From Candidatus Atribacteria bacterium (GTDB lineage: Bacteria; Atribacterota; Phoenicimicrobiia; Phoenicimicrobiales; Phoenicimicrobiaceae): DNA of 49,333 nucleotides. The notes under the pieces are model-generated. The model saw only the letters and a list, made by a program, of their open reading frames with translations. It made no database searches and was not told the DNA's origin. The stretch's first letter is position 1; each line of letters opens with the position of its first letter. The DNA lies in NCBI GenBank assembly GCA_003513845.1, contig DOTB01000065.1:1-49333 (forward strand), read 5' to 3'. The position numbers and the translations under genes were made by a program. Shown here piece by piece: positions 40,488 to 49,327 of the stretch.

Positions 40488-42965
40488 TTAATTTTTAGAA
40501 TAATTTATACTAATAAATCCGAAAAGATATATCAAAGCGGCTAATATAGCTACTAATTTAAAACCAAAAAAGAGGGCAATTATAACTGCGGAGACTGAGG
40601 CAATAATTGAACAAAAACTGTTGGTTGCCCACAACCAGGGGATTAACCCTTTCCCCTTTCCTTGTTCAATTAAACTGACCAACCTTATCCCTAAAGGAAA
40701 AGGCATTCCCATTAAAAAACCTAAAGGAAAGATTAACCCCACCGTAATAAATATTCTTACTAATAAGCTATATTTCAAAGTATTATTGAAAACATAAGGC
40801 AAAATAAATTGGTAAGCTATTAATAGACCACAAAGAACAAAGATAATAATTTTCAGGCTACCAATATAATTCCTCTCTATCTTTTTAGAATAAAAACTTC
40901 CCAGACCTGAGAAGAATAAAAAAGAAAAGATAATAATCGAAGTAGAATAACTGGGATGAGTTAGATAAAGAATAAATTTCTGAATAAAAGATATTTCTAA
41001 AAGCATATATCCCAGACCTAAAGAGGTAAAATAGAGCAAAAAAGGAACTTTTATACCTCTCTTAATTGTCGGAAATTTCTTTAAAAAAAGAGGTAAAAAT
41101 ATAAAAATGATACTAAATATTATCCCCTGCAGAAAGGTGGCGAATATAATTAAATTCCCCCATTCTATTAAGGGCTGCCAGTTAGCTGTACTTTTTACAA
41201 TCTTGGGGATGTTTTTCCATTTCAAAGTATAGAAAAAATATGGTTGATTATCAGTAACTGCTGAAACATTGAAGAAATAACTATCATAAAAATTCTTTAA
41301 GTTACCCTCCTTAAAACTATCTACCAATTGCGTTATTTCTTGATAATAATAACTCTCCTCCAGAATATGATTTATGTTAGCATCTTCCGCTTTAATCCCC
41401 GGGAAATACACCGTGTCAAAACTTCTTTTATTACAAAAATCTTTAATTTTCTTTATTTCTTGTTTCTCTATCTCATTTTTACTTAAAATCAGGGTAGTGG
41501 TAGCCCAGCTTCGAATTACCGCCAGATGATTTTCTGGTCTTTCTATTCCCATTCGATTGAGAGCTTCCAGACTGATACTGCAAAGCCGCACAATCTCTCG
41601 AGGAGGAAATTTTAACCAGCGAGTAATACTTAATTTTCCTTCCTCAGAAAGATGCTGCCAAAAGTCTATAAACCCCTCTACCGTATAAAGATAATTTTCA
41701 GATATGCTGTAAAATCCTCCCGAGGCAGTATGGGAAGAACCGATTAAAGAGATTTGAATCAAATCAAATTTTTGGTCTAATCCTTTTAATACACTTCTTC
41801 CTTCACCAGTTAAAATATTTATCCCTCTACGATTGTAAATGTTTCCAGAGTAATCAGCATAATTATTTTGCATTAAGGTTTTAACATTGGGATTCATTTC
41901 AATCCCCCAGATTTCTTCTGCTTTATTATAAATTCCACCTAAGACATCTAACCCTCCTCCTGGTCCAATTATTAATATCTTTTCTCGATTATCTTTATCC
42001 TTTATAAGATGAAACCCTATGGCAGATGAGATGTAATCTAAAAATTCTATTTTTTTCAATCCTTCTAAATTAGTCTCCCCCTCTAATCTGGTAATTGCAC
42101 TCAAACCATCACCATCGGTAACCATTCCTAACTGTTCAGGGATTTCTCGTGAAAAGTTAAGACTCAACCCGGGAGCATATTTTACCCCCTCGCTTTCTAC
42201 CACTTCCAATCGAGAGAAACTATTCTCACGTCTTTCTATTATTTTTGACTGAGGATAACGCAGTAAAGTAAATAGACTTTTATAAGGATTTATTGGGAAA
42301 GAATAAAAACTCTCAGCACCACCAAACAAGACGATAAAAAGAAATATACCTACAGCATAAATTATTGATCTTCTATCTTTTAGTTTCAGAGAAAATAAGA
42401 AAGAAGCAAGAAAAGAAAGAAGGGGAGGAAAGATTAATAATTGGCTCAAACTTATATAATTGGCCAGAACTAAAAAAGAGATACACCCTACAGATGCTCC
42501 CCCTAAATCACAAAAATATATTTTATTTACCTTTTCAGGCAATTTAGATATGGCTAGAGAGATACAAGTTCCGGCAAAGAAAAAGGGTATGGCGATAGCC
42601 AGATAATAAATCACCAGATATAGTAATTGATATCTATCCATAATCACCCTGTAAAGGTCAAAGGGGACTTTAGAGATTATAAGTATAGAGAGTAAAGAGC
42701 CCAGCGAGAAAAGAAGAGAAAAGAAAAGGAGATATTTATATAAGTTTTTATCTTCTGCTTTCTTCAGCAAACCAGAAAAGACCGATAAAAAAGTCCCACT
42801 TGCCCCATATCCTAAAAAGGCAATACTGATAATCATAAAAGCCAGATAATTCCACTGCAAAATAGAAAATACTCGGGTAAGAGAAAGTTCAAAGAGTAGG
42901 ACTGAAGTAGAAAAGAAGAATATTCCTATATATAAAGGAAAATCGCTATCTTTTTTAACTATCAT
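40488..42965 (-). CDS. Polytopic membrane protein with spermidine-synthase-like domain
   Basis: An 825-residue protein. About six helices (8-215), a cytosolic Rossmann methyltransferase/spermidine-synthase-like domain (about 290-520), then about six more helices (595-820). The nucleotide-type motif is ILIIGPGGGLDVLGG followed by IWGIEMNPNV. The aminopropyltransferase active-site stretch (D-x-x-DP-x-GPA) is replaced by FDLIQISLIGSSHTASGGF, so polyamine synthesis is doubtful. The SENYLYTVEGF segment is retained. It may transfer a group to a lipid or other membrane substrate. It is cotranscribed with the UbiB-like gene, 43 bp upstream. Confidence 0.72.
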   Translation of the reverse strand: MIVKKDSDFPLYIGIFFFSTSVLLFELSLTRVFSILQWNYLAFMIISIAFLGYGASGTFLSVFSGLLKKAEDKNLYKYLLFFSLLFSLGSLLSILIISKVPFDLYRVIMDRYQLLYLVIYYLAIAIPFFFAGTCISLAISKLPEKVNKIYFCDLGGASVGCISFLVLANYISLSQLLIFPPLLSFLASFLFSLKLKDRRSIIYAVGIFLFIVLFGGAESFYSFPINPYKSLFTLLRYPQSKIIERRENSFSRLEVVESEGVKYAPGLSLNFSREIPEQLGMVTDGDGLSAITRLEGETNLEGLKKIEFLDYISSAIGFHLIKDKDNREKILIIGPGGGLDVLGGIYNKAEEIWGIEMNPNVKTLMQNNYADYSGNIYNRRGINILTGEGRSVLKGLDQKFDLIQISLIGSSHTASGGFYSISENYLYTVEGFIDFWQHLSEEGKLSITRWLKFPPREIVRLCSISLEALNRMGIERPENHLAVIRSWATTTLILSKNEIEKQEIKKIKDFCNKRSFDTVYFPGIKAEDANINHILEESYYYQEITQLVDSFKEGNLKNFYDSYFFNVSAVTDNQPYFFYTLKWKNIPKIVKSTANWQPLIEWGNLIIFATFLQGIIFSIIFIFLPLFLKKFPTIKRGIKVPFLLYFTSLGLGYMLLEISFIQKFILYLTHPSYSTSIIIFSFLFFSGLGSFYSKKIERNYIGSLKIIIFVLCGLLIAYQFILPYVFNNTLKYSLLVRIFITVGLIFPLGFLMGMPFPLGIRLVSLIEQGKGKGLIPWLWATNSFCSIIASVSAVIIALFFGFKLVAILAALIYLFGFISINYSKN

Positions 42966-43008
42966 AATCTTTTATATCCCAATTGCGGAATATTTTAAAT
43001 GTTAAATT

Positions 43009-44691
43009 TCACATCTTTCCCGAACGGATAATTATAATCACTAAACCTAAGCCCAATATCGCTGCAATTAAAAAACCAAGTACTCCAATAACCGGAAATC
43101 CCATAAAATGAGGTCCTTTATCGGTCTGCATAATTAAAGATGAGCCAACGATAATGGCTGCGAGAATAAGACTATAAGCTATCCGATTAGCCGCCTTGTC
43201 TAAAGCACTAATTAAATTTTCTAAACCTCGATGCTGGAATTCTAATTTAAAGGTACCTTTTTCCATCTTTTTCAAAGTCTTATTTAACTGTCGAGGTATC
43301 AAGATAATTAAATTATAAAGTTCATCTAAATCATTTAAAAATTTTATAAAAAGACGCTGAGGGCTTTTTCTCTCCAGAATAAGCTCTTTTACATATGGTT
43401 TGGCTATTCCAGCAAGATTAAATTCAGGGTCAAGTTCTAATCCAATACCTTCAATGGTCAAGAGTGATTTACCGAGCAAAGCAAATTCCGCAGGCATCTT
43501 TATCTGATATTTTATAGAGATTTCCACTAACTGATTAATTAATTCACCTAATTTAATCTCTTTTAATGGTTTATCATAATATCGGTCTATCATTTCTTTA
43601 ATATCTATCTTTAGAGAACGAGTATCAATTTCCTGGGTAGCAATTCCCAAATCTAACATTTCATTTATAATTTTATCAGGATTACGTTCAATTAAGGCAA
43701 TAAATAAGTCTATTCCTTTTTCTCGGGTTTCTTCATCCAGTTGTCCCATCATTCCAAAATCCATAAAACCGATAATTTCACCCTTCATCACCAGTATATT
43801 TCCTGGATGAGGGTCGGCGTGGAAAAATCCATCGATTAATATCTGCTTCATAAAAGCTTTGGCTCCATTTTCAGCTATTTTCTTTCTGTCATAACCTGCT
43901 TTATCTAATTCTTCGATAGCATTTATTTTTATCCCCTGGATAAGTTCCATAGTTAAGATTCTTTTACTGCTTAATCCCCAATATATTTTTGGGGTGTAGA
44001 CAATCTTCTCATCTTTAAAATTCTTTCTGAACCTGTCTGCGTTTCTCCCTTCGGTTCCATAATCCAGCTCAAGTCTTATAGTTTTAGCAAATTCCTCAAC
44101 TATTCTCACTGGCTCATATAGTCTGCTGGCGGGAATACTTCTTTCGGTAAGGCGAGCTAAGTGAAAGAGGATATCTAAATCAGTTTCAATTACCTTTTCA
44201 ATATTAGGACGTTGAACTTTTACTACTACTTTATCCCCATCTTCCAGTATTGCCTGGTGAACTTGACCTAAAGAAGCAGCAGCAGAAGGTATCTGCTCGA
44301 ACGATTTAAATATTTCTGAAACATCAGCCCCTAGTTCTCCTTTTAGCAGTTCTTCAACCTGCTCATAGGCAAAAGGAGGGACTTCATCCTGTAGCTTTTG
44401 TAATTCTTTAATATAATCTGAAGGGATTAAATCAGGTCTGGTACTTAATATTTGACCTAATTTAATAAATGTGGGACCTAATTCTTCAAGGGCAAGACGA
44501 ACTCTTACTGGAAGAGGTAGTTGAGCTATTTTAGAAGGTTTTAGTTTAAGGATTTTTTCGCCTTTAGAAATTAGATTAGTCAATCCCAGCTGTTTTACAA
44601 AATAATCGAATCCATACTTAATTAAAATAGTAGTTATCTGTCGAAGTCGATTAATATTTTTATATCTTCTCTTTAATTTTGTAAAAACCAT
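43009..44691 (-). CDS. ABC1/UbiB-family atypical protein kinase
   Basis: A 560-residue protein. The family-specific KxGQ motif is FIKLGQILSTRPDLIP near residue 97, the Ala-rich loop AAASLGQVHQA replaces the Gly-rich loop, the VAVK-type Lys is in VVVKVQRPNIE, the catalytic HADPHPGNILV lies near 291, and DFG is in GFMDFGMMGQ. Two C-terminal hydrophobic helices (about 505-525, 535-555) anchor it in the membrane. In respiring bacteria UbiB supports quinone or isoprenoid lipid metabolism by ATPase activity; the role in an anaerobe is unclear. It is the first gene of the leftward pair with the spermidine-synthase-like protein. Confidence 0.9.
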   Translation of the reverse strand: MVFTKLKRRYKNINRLRQITTILIKYGFDYFVKQLGLTNLISKGEKILKLKPSKIAQLPLPVRVRLALEELGPTFIKLGQILSTRPDLIPSDYIKELQKLQDEVPPFAYEQVEELLKGELGADVSEIFKSFEQIPSAAASLGQVHQAILEDGDKVVVKVQRPNIEKVIETDLDILFHLARLTERSIPASRLYEPVRIVEEFAKTIRLELDYGTEGRNADRFRKNFKDEKIVYTPKIYWGLSSKRILTMELIQGIKINAIEELDKAGYDRKKIAENGAKAFMKQILIDGFFHADPHPGNILVMKGEIIGFMDFGMMGQLDEETREKGIDLFIALIERNPDKIINEMLDLGIATQEIDTRSLKIDIKEMIDRYYDKPLKEIKLGELINQLVEISIKYQIKMPAEFALLGKSLLTIEGIGLELDPEFNLAGIAKPYVKELILERKSPQRLFIKFLNDLDELYNLIILIPRQLNKTLKKMEKGTFKLEFQHRGLENLISALDKAANRIAYSLILAAIIVGSSLIMQTDKGPHFMGFPVIGVLGFLIAAILGLGLVIIIIRSGKM

Positions 44692-45047
44692 ATTTTCCCA
44701 TCCTTATATCATTCCTGCCCCCGCATTTGCGAGGGAGAATTCCAGCAGGAATCTATCAAAATGTCATTGTGAGGAGCAAAGCAATGAAGCAATCTCAATA
44801 TAGGGTTTGATTTATTATGTTTATTTTTTTTATTATATACATAATTCGCCATTTAAATCAAAAAACCCTTTTTACTGGTTGGTTTCAAGAACTTGTGGGG
44901 GTTTTTCTTACCTCAAAAAAATTATTTAATTTTAATTCACGAAAAGAAAGACAAATACTTATGAAGTTTAATATAAAACAAACCTACTAAACTATCTTCT
45001 AAAATAAATATATTATTCATCCTAAACTTAGTCCCTTCTTTAAATAT
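44692..45047. repeat. Gap with two common dispersed repeat types
   Basis: TTCCTGCCCCC ... CCAGCAGGAA (44712-44752) is a hairpin repeat also found near 29,196. Next to it, ATGTCATTGTGAGGAGCAAA and GCAATGAAGCAATCTC (44760-44796) form a repeat of a type widespread in bacterial genomes (CATTGCGAGGAGC...GAAGCAATCTC), from memory. The rest is AT-rich without recognisable signals. Confidence 0.5.
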
Positions 45048-45326
45048 TTAATCTATACTTACCAATCTCTTCAATGATTTTACCCAGGGCCTATCCTGAT
45101 GAGGTCCAGAGAGGGCCGGGAGGGAATAGGTTTGATCGTATTTATCTCCTTTATCAAAATCAAGAGAGAATACCTTTTCTAACTTCATTCCATCAGGTTC
45201 TAACTGAGTAATTTCTTTAGACCACCAGCCATCCCATTCCTTATTGATGATCTTTTCTCCTACCTTGGCCAGACTTAAGGCCCCGGGTATACTCTATCTC
45301 CTCCCCCTCTTTTTGAAACGATTGGC
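45048..45326 (-). pseudogene. C-terminal fragment of an ISLre2/UPF0236-like transposase
   Basis: Read leftward: ANRFKKRG, then decayed codons with an in-frame TAG where the family has Trp of GMSWS, then GALSLAKVGEKIINKEWDGWW, a linker, and YSLPALSGPHQDRPWVKSL followed by the natural stop at 45048-45050. It matches the region missing from the rightward fragment at 46.6-47.3 kb, so it is a different decayed copy in opposite orientation. It is cut on its 5' side close to the IS3 element. Confidence 0.65.
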
Positions 45327-45363
45327 TAATGGAGTGAACCCCTTAGGCTAGACACTTTAAGTC

Positions 45364-46175
45364 TTAACACACCATGCATTCCTGAGAGCCATTCTTTGCC
45401 AATAACCTCTCGTTTTCCTCTGGAGGCCGATACCCCAAAGAGGAATGCAACCTTTTATTATTATACACATCTTCTATAAAATAGGGAATCCTTTCTATAA
45501 CATCAGAAAAGGTTTCATATTCCCATAAATATACCTCCTCCTGTTTCAGAGTTTTAAAGAACGATTCGACAAAGGCATTATCATAAGGATTGCCTTTTCC
45601 GGACATACTTATTCTGATACCCTTATCCTTTAATATTTTTATATAATCTTTACAGGTATACTGGATACCCTGATCGGAATGATGAATCAGGTTATCAGTA
45701 TTTCTAGTAGCTATAGCCATATTTAAAGCAACAATGGCAAGTTTAGGAGATAAGGTTTTACCTATAGCATAACCTACTATTTTTCGTGAATAGATATCTA
45801 TGATGGCGGCGAGGTAGACAAAACCGTTAAGTATCCTGATAAGGTGATATCCGCACACCAGACTTGATTGATACCGGTAAGCTCTTTATCTTTTACTAAA
45901 TTAGAGTATATTTTATTATTATGTTTGCTATTGGTAGTAGTTATATACTTACGTTTTATTCGGCCTTGGATACCTAATTCCTTCATTATCTTTAATACCT
46001 TCTTATGATTTACTATTACCTTATCTCTTCTTAGGGAAGCGGTTATTCTTCTATAACCGTAATAGGGATGTTCACGGGAGATATCCTCTATCTTTTTTCT
46101 AATCCTTAATTCTTTTTGCTTTTTATTTATATTCTTTTTTGGCTTATAGTAAAGGGCAGATCTTTTTATATTCAT
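45364..46175 (-). pseudogene. IS3-family transposase OrfB, frameshifted
   Basis: The first part (46175 to about 45830) starts MNIKRSALYYKPKK, carries the HTH_21-like EHPYYGYRRITASLRR and reaches NQVWCADIT with the first catalytic Asp. The frame is then lost. The continuation (IRILNGFVYLAAIIDIYSRK, LIHHSDQGIQYT with the second Asp, NAFVESFFKTLK with the Glu, C-terminal HSSLGYRPPEE) is in another frame, consistent with loss of one base near 45840. All three DDE residues exist but not in one protein. The start overlaps the orfA stop (TAATG). Confidence 0.85.
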
Positions 46176-46522
46176 TAGCCTGCAGCCTTCTTTGATGGAT
46201 TTAAATAGGAAGCGGTAATAATAGATGAACCCTCTTTTTTCCTCTTTCGTATGTATTCTTTCTCTTTTTTTAAAATATAGTTCTCCATGGTAAGTTTGCC
46301 GATCATCTGCTCAAGTTTGGCTACTTGTGTCTCTAGTTTTTTTACTTCCTGATTGGTATTATTACTTAATTCTCCATCCAAATATTGTCTCTTCCAGCGG
46401 TTGATAAGTCCGGGGGGAATATTATTCTCTTTTCCTAATTCCAGGATCCTTTCACCGCTTAGTGCTCTTTGTACAATTTCTTCTTTTTGTTCTTTAGAAT
46501 ATTTTCTTTTTTTGATACCCAT
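46175..46522 (-). CDS. IS3-family transposase OrfA
   Basis: About 115 residues from the ATG at 46522, preceded by AGGAGGGG. It has an N-terminal helix-turn-helix (KRKYSKEQKEEIVQRAL ... NIPPGLINRWKRQYL) and a leucine-zipper-like coiled coil (VAKLEQMIGKLTMENYILKKE). It binds the element ends and dimerises with OrfB. The stop overlaps the orfB start. Without a working OrfB it is probably inert. Confidence 0.85.
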   Translation of the reverse strand: MGIKKRKYSKEQKEEIVQRALSGERILELGKENNIPPGLINRWKRQYLDGELSNNTNQEVKKLETQVAKLEQMIGKLTMENYILKKEKEYIRKRKKEGSSIITASYLNPSKKAAG

Positions 46523-46614
46523 TATCTTTGCCCCTCCTTTGTTCCTCTTGCTTGTTATTTTATTATATAACAAGTCTTATTTTTTCCTAAGTGTGTCCAG
46601 TCGGGGGTGTGCAG

Positions 46615-47295
46615 TCCAAAAAAAGGCGGGAAGCTGGCAGTAAAACTGGGGGTAGGTTATACCGGTAAAGAACCCCGCTATTCTACTGGTAAATCCAAAA
46701 GACTCAAGGAGAAATTCACCTTTGTGGATACAGGAAAAGACTTTATGGAAAAATTAAGTCTTTTAGCCGAGGAAAGACTCTCCCTCTCTAAAGTAAAAAA
46801 GGTCCTCTTCGGAGGAGACGGAGATTCCTGGATCATCTCGGGGATAAAAGAGTATTTTCCTAATTCTATTTATCTTCTCTGCCTTTATCATCTTTTTAAG
46901 AAATTTAAAGAATCTCTGTCAAGAAGAAAAGAGGAACAGAAGGTAATAAAAGACCTGCTTCTCTCTAATCAGATAGATCAGGCCTTATTAAGAATAGACC
47001 AGCTGATCAGGGATCCCTATGACCAAAAAGATAAAGATAATCTAGTAAAGCTCTACACCTACATATCCCGTAACCGTAAGGGGATTACCAATCAGTTTAA
47101 ACTAAAGGATAAAGGGATAGAGAGAACCGGAGCGATAGAATCGAACATCAATAAAGTCATCGCCTCCCGCTTTAAGAAGAAAGGGATGAGCTGGAGTAAG
47201 AATGGGGCCCTGGCTCTCTTACTCTTTCCGGACCGGATCAGGGCAAACCCTGGGTGGGTGTTTTGCGTAAGCTCTCTGAGGTAGGATATTATTAG
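46615..47295 (+). pseudogene. ISLre2/UPF0236-like transposase, 5'-truncated and internally deleted
   Basis: The open frame runs from a GTG at 46607, inside sequence joined to the IS3 end, to 47284. Recognisable parts are KLGVGYTGKEPRY, VLFGGDGDSWIISGI (catalytic-domain Asp), YLLCLYHLFKKF, AIESNINKVIASRFKKKGMSWS. After NGALALL the frame departs from the family; one base over, LSGPDQGKPWVGVLRKLSEV continues in the natural C-terminal sequence to TAG at 47293-47295. So about 70 codons and the frame have been lost, in addition to the missing N-terminal half. Confidence 0.7.
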
Positions 47296-47470
47296 AAAGT
47301 TAAAAAAATATTTAAGAAAGTGAATTATAATGTATTACTGTAACTTAAATAAAACTTGTACTCGTGAAAACGGGTATAAGGACAATTGTACTTATCGGTA
47401 AAAACAATAAGCCTTAGTAAAACAAGGGGTAAGTCTACCCAAAACCAGAGGAAATTTTTTCACCAAAGAA

Positions 47471-47524
47471 AACTACCCCCAAAGTATTGACACAGACAAC
47501 TACACCCAAAGTTTTGACACTGAC
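47471..47524. repeat. Tandem 27-bp repeat at the right end of the ISLre2-like element
   Basis: Two adjacent copies with three mismatches, each of the form AACTAC(C/A)CCCAAAGT followed by (A/T)TTGACAC(A/T)GAC. The position just after the transposase remnant suggests transposon end sequence. Confidence 0.6.
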
Positions 47525-47542
47525 ATTACAGAATGATATTAT
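47514..47542 (+). promoter_or_regulatory. Promoter formed by transposon-end repeat, reading to the PreA-like gene
   Basis: TTGACA (47514-47519) lies in the second 27-bp repeat; a 17-base spacer leads to TATTAT (47537-47542, five of six). It faces the PreA-like gene 220 bp downstream. Confidence 0.5.
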
Positions 47543-47682
47543 GATAAAAAAAATATATATTATAAAATATTTTTATTATTATCAATGAAAAAATAGTTTC
47601 TGGTTTTCCCTACTAATCTATTTACAATATTACTCTTTACTTTGCCGGAAGGCATAAAAAACATAAGGAAGGAGGTAATGAA

Positions 47683-47715
47683 GTGCAGGTGCTAAGAAAA
47701 AGGTCTAATGGATAA
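47683..47715 (+). CDS. Possible leader peptide upstream of the PreA-like gene
   Basis: GTG CAG GTG CTA AGA AAA AGG TCT AAT GGA TAA would encode 10 residues (MQVLRKRSNG). AAGGAGG ends 7 bases upstream, a near-ideal signal that otherwise serves nothing (an ATG at 47678 is only 2 bases away). It lies 47 bp before the main gene. Very short, so tentative. Confidence 0.25.
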   Translation: MQVLRKRSNG

Positions 47716-47762
47716 TTCAAAATATTTTAAAAAATTAAAAATTAAACAAGGAGGAATAACGT

Positions 47763-48950
47763 ATGGCCAATTTAGCTGTATCAATTGAAAATTTAAATTT
47801 CAAAAATCCGATATTTGTTTCTGCTGGAGATCCCACTTTAACAGCAAAATTAGCAATAAAATCAATTGAAACAGGTGTTGGGGCAGTTGTCTTAAAAACA
47901 TGCTCCAAACATGAAGAAGAGTATATAGTAACAAGAGCAACTAGGGGTTTTCCGGATAAGTTTGTAGAAAAAGGTAATTTTATGAACCTATCTCCTGGAA
48001 TTGCTTTTAAGACTCCTCAAGAAGAAGCAGCAATGATTAAAGATATAATGCCAATTGCCAAGAAAGAGAATTGTGTAGTTATCGCAAGTATAGGAGCTCC
48101 TGCTAGGGCTTGGGATGAATGGGAGGAAATGGCTAAGTTGATGGAAGAGGCAGGGGCTGATGCCATAGAAATTATGATGTGTTGCCCTGTTCCCATGGTA
48201 CCAGGATTAGGCGCAGAGGGGGCAACAGAGGAAAATCTTAGAGATATTTTAAAGGTTATAAAGAAAGCGGTTAAAATACCTCTAATAATGAAGACTTCAG
48301 AGACTCATTCTTTTTTCCTGAGACAATTTGCCAGAGGAATAAAAGATGGTGGTGGAGACGCATGGCATGTACAGGCACACGTCAACACACCTGTTGTTGA
48401 TATTGATACCGGAGAGTTAATGTGCCCTGATGTTGCGGGGTGGGGAAGACCTCAAAGAGGTATAGGAGTTGAAACAGCTTTGGTTACCTCCACACTTGTT
48501 GAAATCCCTATACTAAGTACAGGTGGAGTATATGATTGGAGGTCAGTAGTAGAGCGATTGATGGCCGGAGCTACATTAGTTGGTATTCATTCCGAAATTA
48601 CCTACAAAGGCTTTGAAATTCTCCATAAAGCTATTAAAGGACTGGAAGACTTTCTGGATCAAAAAGGTTATAAAGGAGTTCAGGACATAATAGGGAAGGC
48701 AGTTCCTTGCATCGATCCTGAATGGAAAAAGAAATGGTTTGTAACCCATGCTGTACCCAAAGAAAAGGTTTATATTGCAGTTGATGAAAAAAAATGTACT
48801 GGTTGCGGATTATGTTTCAATTGCATATTTGATGGTATCTATCTCGATAAGGTGACCAATAAGGCAAAATTGGATTTGGAGAAATGCGAGCGATGTGGAA
48901 GATGTGTTTCGTTGTGTCCTAAAGATGCAATAATTATGCAACTAAAATAA
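47763..48950 (+). CDS. Dihydropyrimidine dehydrogenase PreA-like protein with ferredoxin domain
   Basis: A 395-residue protein. Residues 1-310 are a dihydroorotate-dehydrogenase-like FMN barrel (NPIFVSAGDPTLT, AIEIMMCCPVPMVPG in the catalytic-loop position, PLIMKTSE, ILSTGGVYDW, MAGATLVGIHSEI). Residues about 335-395 are a two-cluster ferredoxin: C-TG-C-GL-C-FN-C, where the fourth Cys is one residue nearer than the usual CxxCxxCxxxC, then CERCGRCVSLCP, which is canonical. It would reduce or oxidise a pyrimidine or another cyclic amide using FMN and Fe-S electrons. No PreT-like partner is in view. AAGGAGG is well placed. Confidence 0.82.
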   Translation: MANLAVSIENLNFKNPIFVSAGDPTLTAKLAIKSIETGVGAVVLKTCSKHEEEYIVTRATRGFPDKFVEKGNFMNLSPGIAFKTPQEEAAMIKDIMPIAKKENCVVIASIGAPARAWDEWEEMAKLMEEAGADAIEIMMCCPVPMVPGLGAEGATEENLRDILKVIKKAVKIPLIMKTSETHSFFLRQFARGIKDGGGDAWHVQAHVNTPVVDIDTGELMCPDVAGWGRPQRGIGVETALVTSTLVEIPILSTGGVYDWRSVVERLMAGATLVGIHSEITYKGFEILHKAIKGLEDFLDQKGYKGVQDIIGKAVPCIDPEWKKKWFVTHAVPKEKVYIAVDEKKCTGCGLCFNCIFDGIYLDKVTNKAKLDLEKCERCGRCVSLCPKDAIIMQLK

Positions 48951-48957
48951 ACTCCGA

Positions 48958-49190
48958 AAATGGCGAAAATGGGGACAGCCACCTATTTTAATTGTCATCA
49001 CTTTTCCAAAGAAATATATTAGCTATATGTCAGGTATTGCCATAAATCATTACAGTGAGCTATTAGCATTTACATCATATCACCACTCTATTCCAGGGCT
49101 GCTTAAGAGGCTTTTTAAGTTAAAGCCGAAAGGAAGACCTGAGAAGAAAGTTAATAAATAAGTGTCTGTCCCTATTATTCCCCTATTATT
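48958..49190. mobile_element. Remnant of a small transposon with terminal inverted repeats
   Basis: AAATGGGGACAGCCACCTAT (left) and the inverse of the right end, ATAGGGACAGACACTTATTT, match with few differences. Between them an open stretch ends KRLFKLKPKGRPEKKVNK and a TAA, with upstream codons reading KKYISYMSGIAINHYSE. Such GGGACAG...CAC ends commonly flank Y1/REP-associated transposase genes (recalled), so this is probably a deleted copy that kept only a C-terminal piece. Confidence 0.5.
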
Positions 49191-49327
49191 CCTAAAAGAT
49201 GAATATTCCTATATGAATTCAAAAGATTACAAAGTTGAAGATAAGGATTTGGACAATTAAATAAGATTATTAAAAAATATTCAGAAAGATACGTAATTAA
49301 TAATAAACAAAAAGGAGGAAAAACAAG
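49191..49327. other. Short leader of the last gene
   Basis: AT-rich, with no clear promoter pair. AGGAGG at 49313-49318 is nine bases before an ATG at the window edge. Confidence 0.4.

Larger units (their letters stand above)
45348..46600 (-). mobile_element. IS3-family insertion sequence (decayed)
   Basis: About 1.25 kb encoding orfA and orfB leftward. Likely ends are TAGACACTTTAAG (from 45349) and, inversely from the right, TGGACACACTTAGG (to about 46599), a short imperfect terminal inverted pair. No target duplication was certain. It separates two ISLre2-like fragments in opposite orientation. Confidence 0.65.
47296..47762. other. ISLre2-type element end and leader of the PreA-like gene
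   Basis: Near 47357 is the ACTCGTGAAAACGGGT hairpin seen also near 13,650. Two tandem 27-bp repeats occupy 47471-47524. A promoter (47514-47542) follows, then a strong AAGGAGGT (47669-47676) with a short leader-like ORF, then the AAGGAGG of the PreA-like gene. Confidence 0.5.

Noticed and set aside
46353..46606. Rightward ORF antisense to IS3 orfA
   Set aside because: Shadow of orfA, reading out of the element into the ISLre2 fragment.
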